DNA of 64,000 nucleotides from Crassaminicella indica (GTDB taxonomy: Bacteria; Bacillota; Clostridia; Peptostreptococcales; Thermotaleaceae). Where the stretch lies: contig NZ_CP078093.1 of NCBI RefSeq assembly GCF_019203185.1, positions 310,001 to 374,000 of the forward strand, read 5' to 3'. Positions 62,945-64,000 of the stretch are shown here, piece after piece. Made by a program: the position numbers and the translations under genes. How positions within the stretch are numbered: the stretch's first letter is position 1; every line of letters starts with the position of its first letter. The notes below the pieces were generated by a model. It saw nothing but the letters and a program-made list of their open reading frames with translations. It ran no database searches and was not told where the DNA came from.

Positions 62945-64000
62945 TCCTATAACTTTTTTAAAAGAATTTTTTTCTCCCATTTGACGAGGAACACATGCAT
63001 TAGGTACTTCATACATTAAGCCTTCAATCACTAAATTAGTTTCTTTCATCAAATCAATAGTCTCCATTTCCACTGTAACAGCCTTTTGTCTTACAACTTT
63101 AACTTTCGGTCTTAAAGGAAACTCTGATTTTACTTCCTCTACTACACCAATATCTCCATTGCTTAATTTTACCATGCTCCCAACTGGATAAGGAATCACC
63201 TTTTTGGCAAAAAGCTTTACCATTTGAAAATCAAAATATCTACCTGCACTCCCCATAATAAATTCTAAAGCTTCATTAGGAGGCACTGCTGGTTTATATG
63301 GAGTATCAGAAACCATAGCATCATAAGCATTTGTAATTGCAACAATTTTTGCTAATTTGTTAACCTTATCTCCTTTATATCCATTAGGATATCCGCTTCC
63401 ATCTACTTTTTCATGATGCTGATAAGCAATCAATTTGATATTAGCACTTAATGCATAATTTTCTTTTAAATAATCATATCCCTTCTTTGCATGCTCCCGA
63501 ATTATTTTTAATTCTTCCTCTGTTAATGCTCCCCTTTTTAAAAGAATTTCTTTTGAAATAAAAGCTTTACCAATATCATGCAGCATAGCTCCTATACATA
63601 AATCATATAACTCATTTTTGTTAAGTCCAGCTTCTACTCCTAAAATCAAAGACAGTACAGCAACATTTACAGAATGTTGATAGGTATAATTATCTATATT
63701 CTTAATATCTACTAAATTTACTAATAAATTATTACTAGCTAAAATTTCTTCTACTATTTCTTTAGATATTTTATTTAATGATTCAATATTTTTTTCTCCT
63801 GTTTCTTTTAACCTTTTAACTTTCACTGTATTATTGCCTTGATTCATATACTTATTCAAATGATCAAAGGTATCCTTAATAGTTTTGATTGCTGTATTTC
63901 TCAATCTAGGACTAATAACATCTTCAATTTCACCATCACTATATTCATCATTAATATATATGCTATATATTCCATTTTCCTCAATTTTCTTCACAAGGTT
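62942..64000 (-). CDS. HD-GYP domain protein (5' end outside window)
   Basis: This is a likely cyclic-di-GMP phosphodiesterase. HD-GYP domain: HSVNVAVLSLILGVEAGL, GAMLHDIGKAFI (HD), HAKKGYDYL, YQHHEKVDGSGYPNGYKGD (HH and GYP) and ITNAYDAMVSDTPYK. A small beta domain follows (about 280-345). The visible in-frame GTG at 63994 lacks a ribosome binding site. The visible N-terminus (ENGIYSIYINDEYSDG) matches the middle of the usual N-terminal domain, so I infer that the protein starts upstream of the window, about 40 residues earlier. Confidence 0.88.
   Translation of the reverse strand, partial: NLVKKIEENGIYSIYINDEYSDGEIEDVISPRLRNTAIKTIKDTFDHLNKYMNQGNNTVKVKRLKETGEKNIESLNKISKEIVEEILASNNLLVNLVDIKNIDNYTYQHSVNVAVLSLILGVEAGLNKNELYDLCIGAMLHDIGKAFISKEILLKRGALTEEELKIIREHAKKGYDYLKENYALSANIKLIAYQHHEKVDGSGYPNGYKGDKVNKLAKIVAITNAYDAMVSDTPYKPAVPPNEALEFIMGSAGRYFDFQMVKLFAKKVIPYPVGSMVKLSNGDIGVVEEVKSEFPLRPKVKVVRQKAVTVEMETIDLMKETNLVIEGLMYEVPNACVPRQMGEKNSFKKVIG

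Overview
This AT-rich window reads as part of the chromosome of a Gram-positive, endospore-forming member of the Clostridia. The evidence is the gerM-type spore germination gene, Bacillus/Clostridium gene orders (ctp-minJ-like-uvrBA; gerM-rph-rdgB-yfcE), AGGAGG-type ribosome binding sites with frequent TTG/GTG starts, and an EutVW-controlled ethanolamine operon. I cannot name the species. Most genes lie on the minus strand.

Layout. 1-9.6 kb: uvrBA excision repair behind a LexA-like box, a GAF-GGDEF diguanylate cyclase, a MinJ-like PDZ membrane protein, a carboxy-terminal protease and a class IV aminotransferase. 9.8-16.3 kb: a complete rRNA operon (16S-tRNA-Ala-23S-5S) followed by 14 tRNAs, driven by four tandem promoters. 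16.3-26.3 kb: a GGDEF-EAL protein, a ferredoxin-type aldo/keto reductase, luxS, a DUF6765-like protein, and a plus-strand trio of receiver-domain proteins (REC-histidine kinase, REC-HDOD, REC plus a degenerate ATPase-like tail). 26.3-27.3 kb: a second tRNA cluster of eight genes. 27.4-35.9 kb: yfcE-like, rdgB, rph, gerM-like, a UPF0316 protein, two tandem paralogous cell-wall amidases, an unknown protein and a small Cys-rich protein. 35.9-43.9 kb: an oligopeptide ABC transporter (oppBCDF) flanked by two closely related binding-protein genes. 44-49.5 kb: ligA, pcrA and an opine-dehydrogenase-like gene. 49.5-50.2 kb: a MITE-like palindromic element and a decayed coding remnant. 50.2-60.4 kb: an ethanolamine operon, eutVW-A-B-C-L-M-T-(hypothetical)-H-Q. 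60.4-64 kb: psd, gdhA and an HD-GYP protein cut by the window edge.

How the parts work together. EutW senses and EutV (an ANTAR protein) should bind paired hexaloop hairpins. I find one such leader, overlapping an intrinsic terminator, upstream of eutV and another between eutW and eutA, so the whole operon appears to be controlled by antitermination. The operon has lyase (EutBC), reactivase (EutA), cobalamin adenosyltransferase (EutT), permease (EutH), two shell proteins (EutL, EutM) and EutQ. It lacks eutE, eutD, eutG, eutN and eutS here, and carries a frameshifted short remnant where a further shell-related gene may have been. Three cyclic-di-GMP proteins (GGDEF, GGDEF-EAL, HD-GYP) plus the REC-HDOD cluster point to substantial second-messenger signalling.

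Most unusual observations: the two ANTAR leaders, the inverted 63-bp repeats that bracket eut plus psd, the 240-bp palindromic element, the shell-gene remnant, the three-REC signalling cluster with a degenerate kinase, and the four tandem rRNA promoters.
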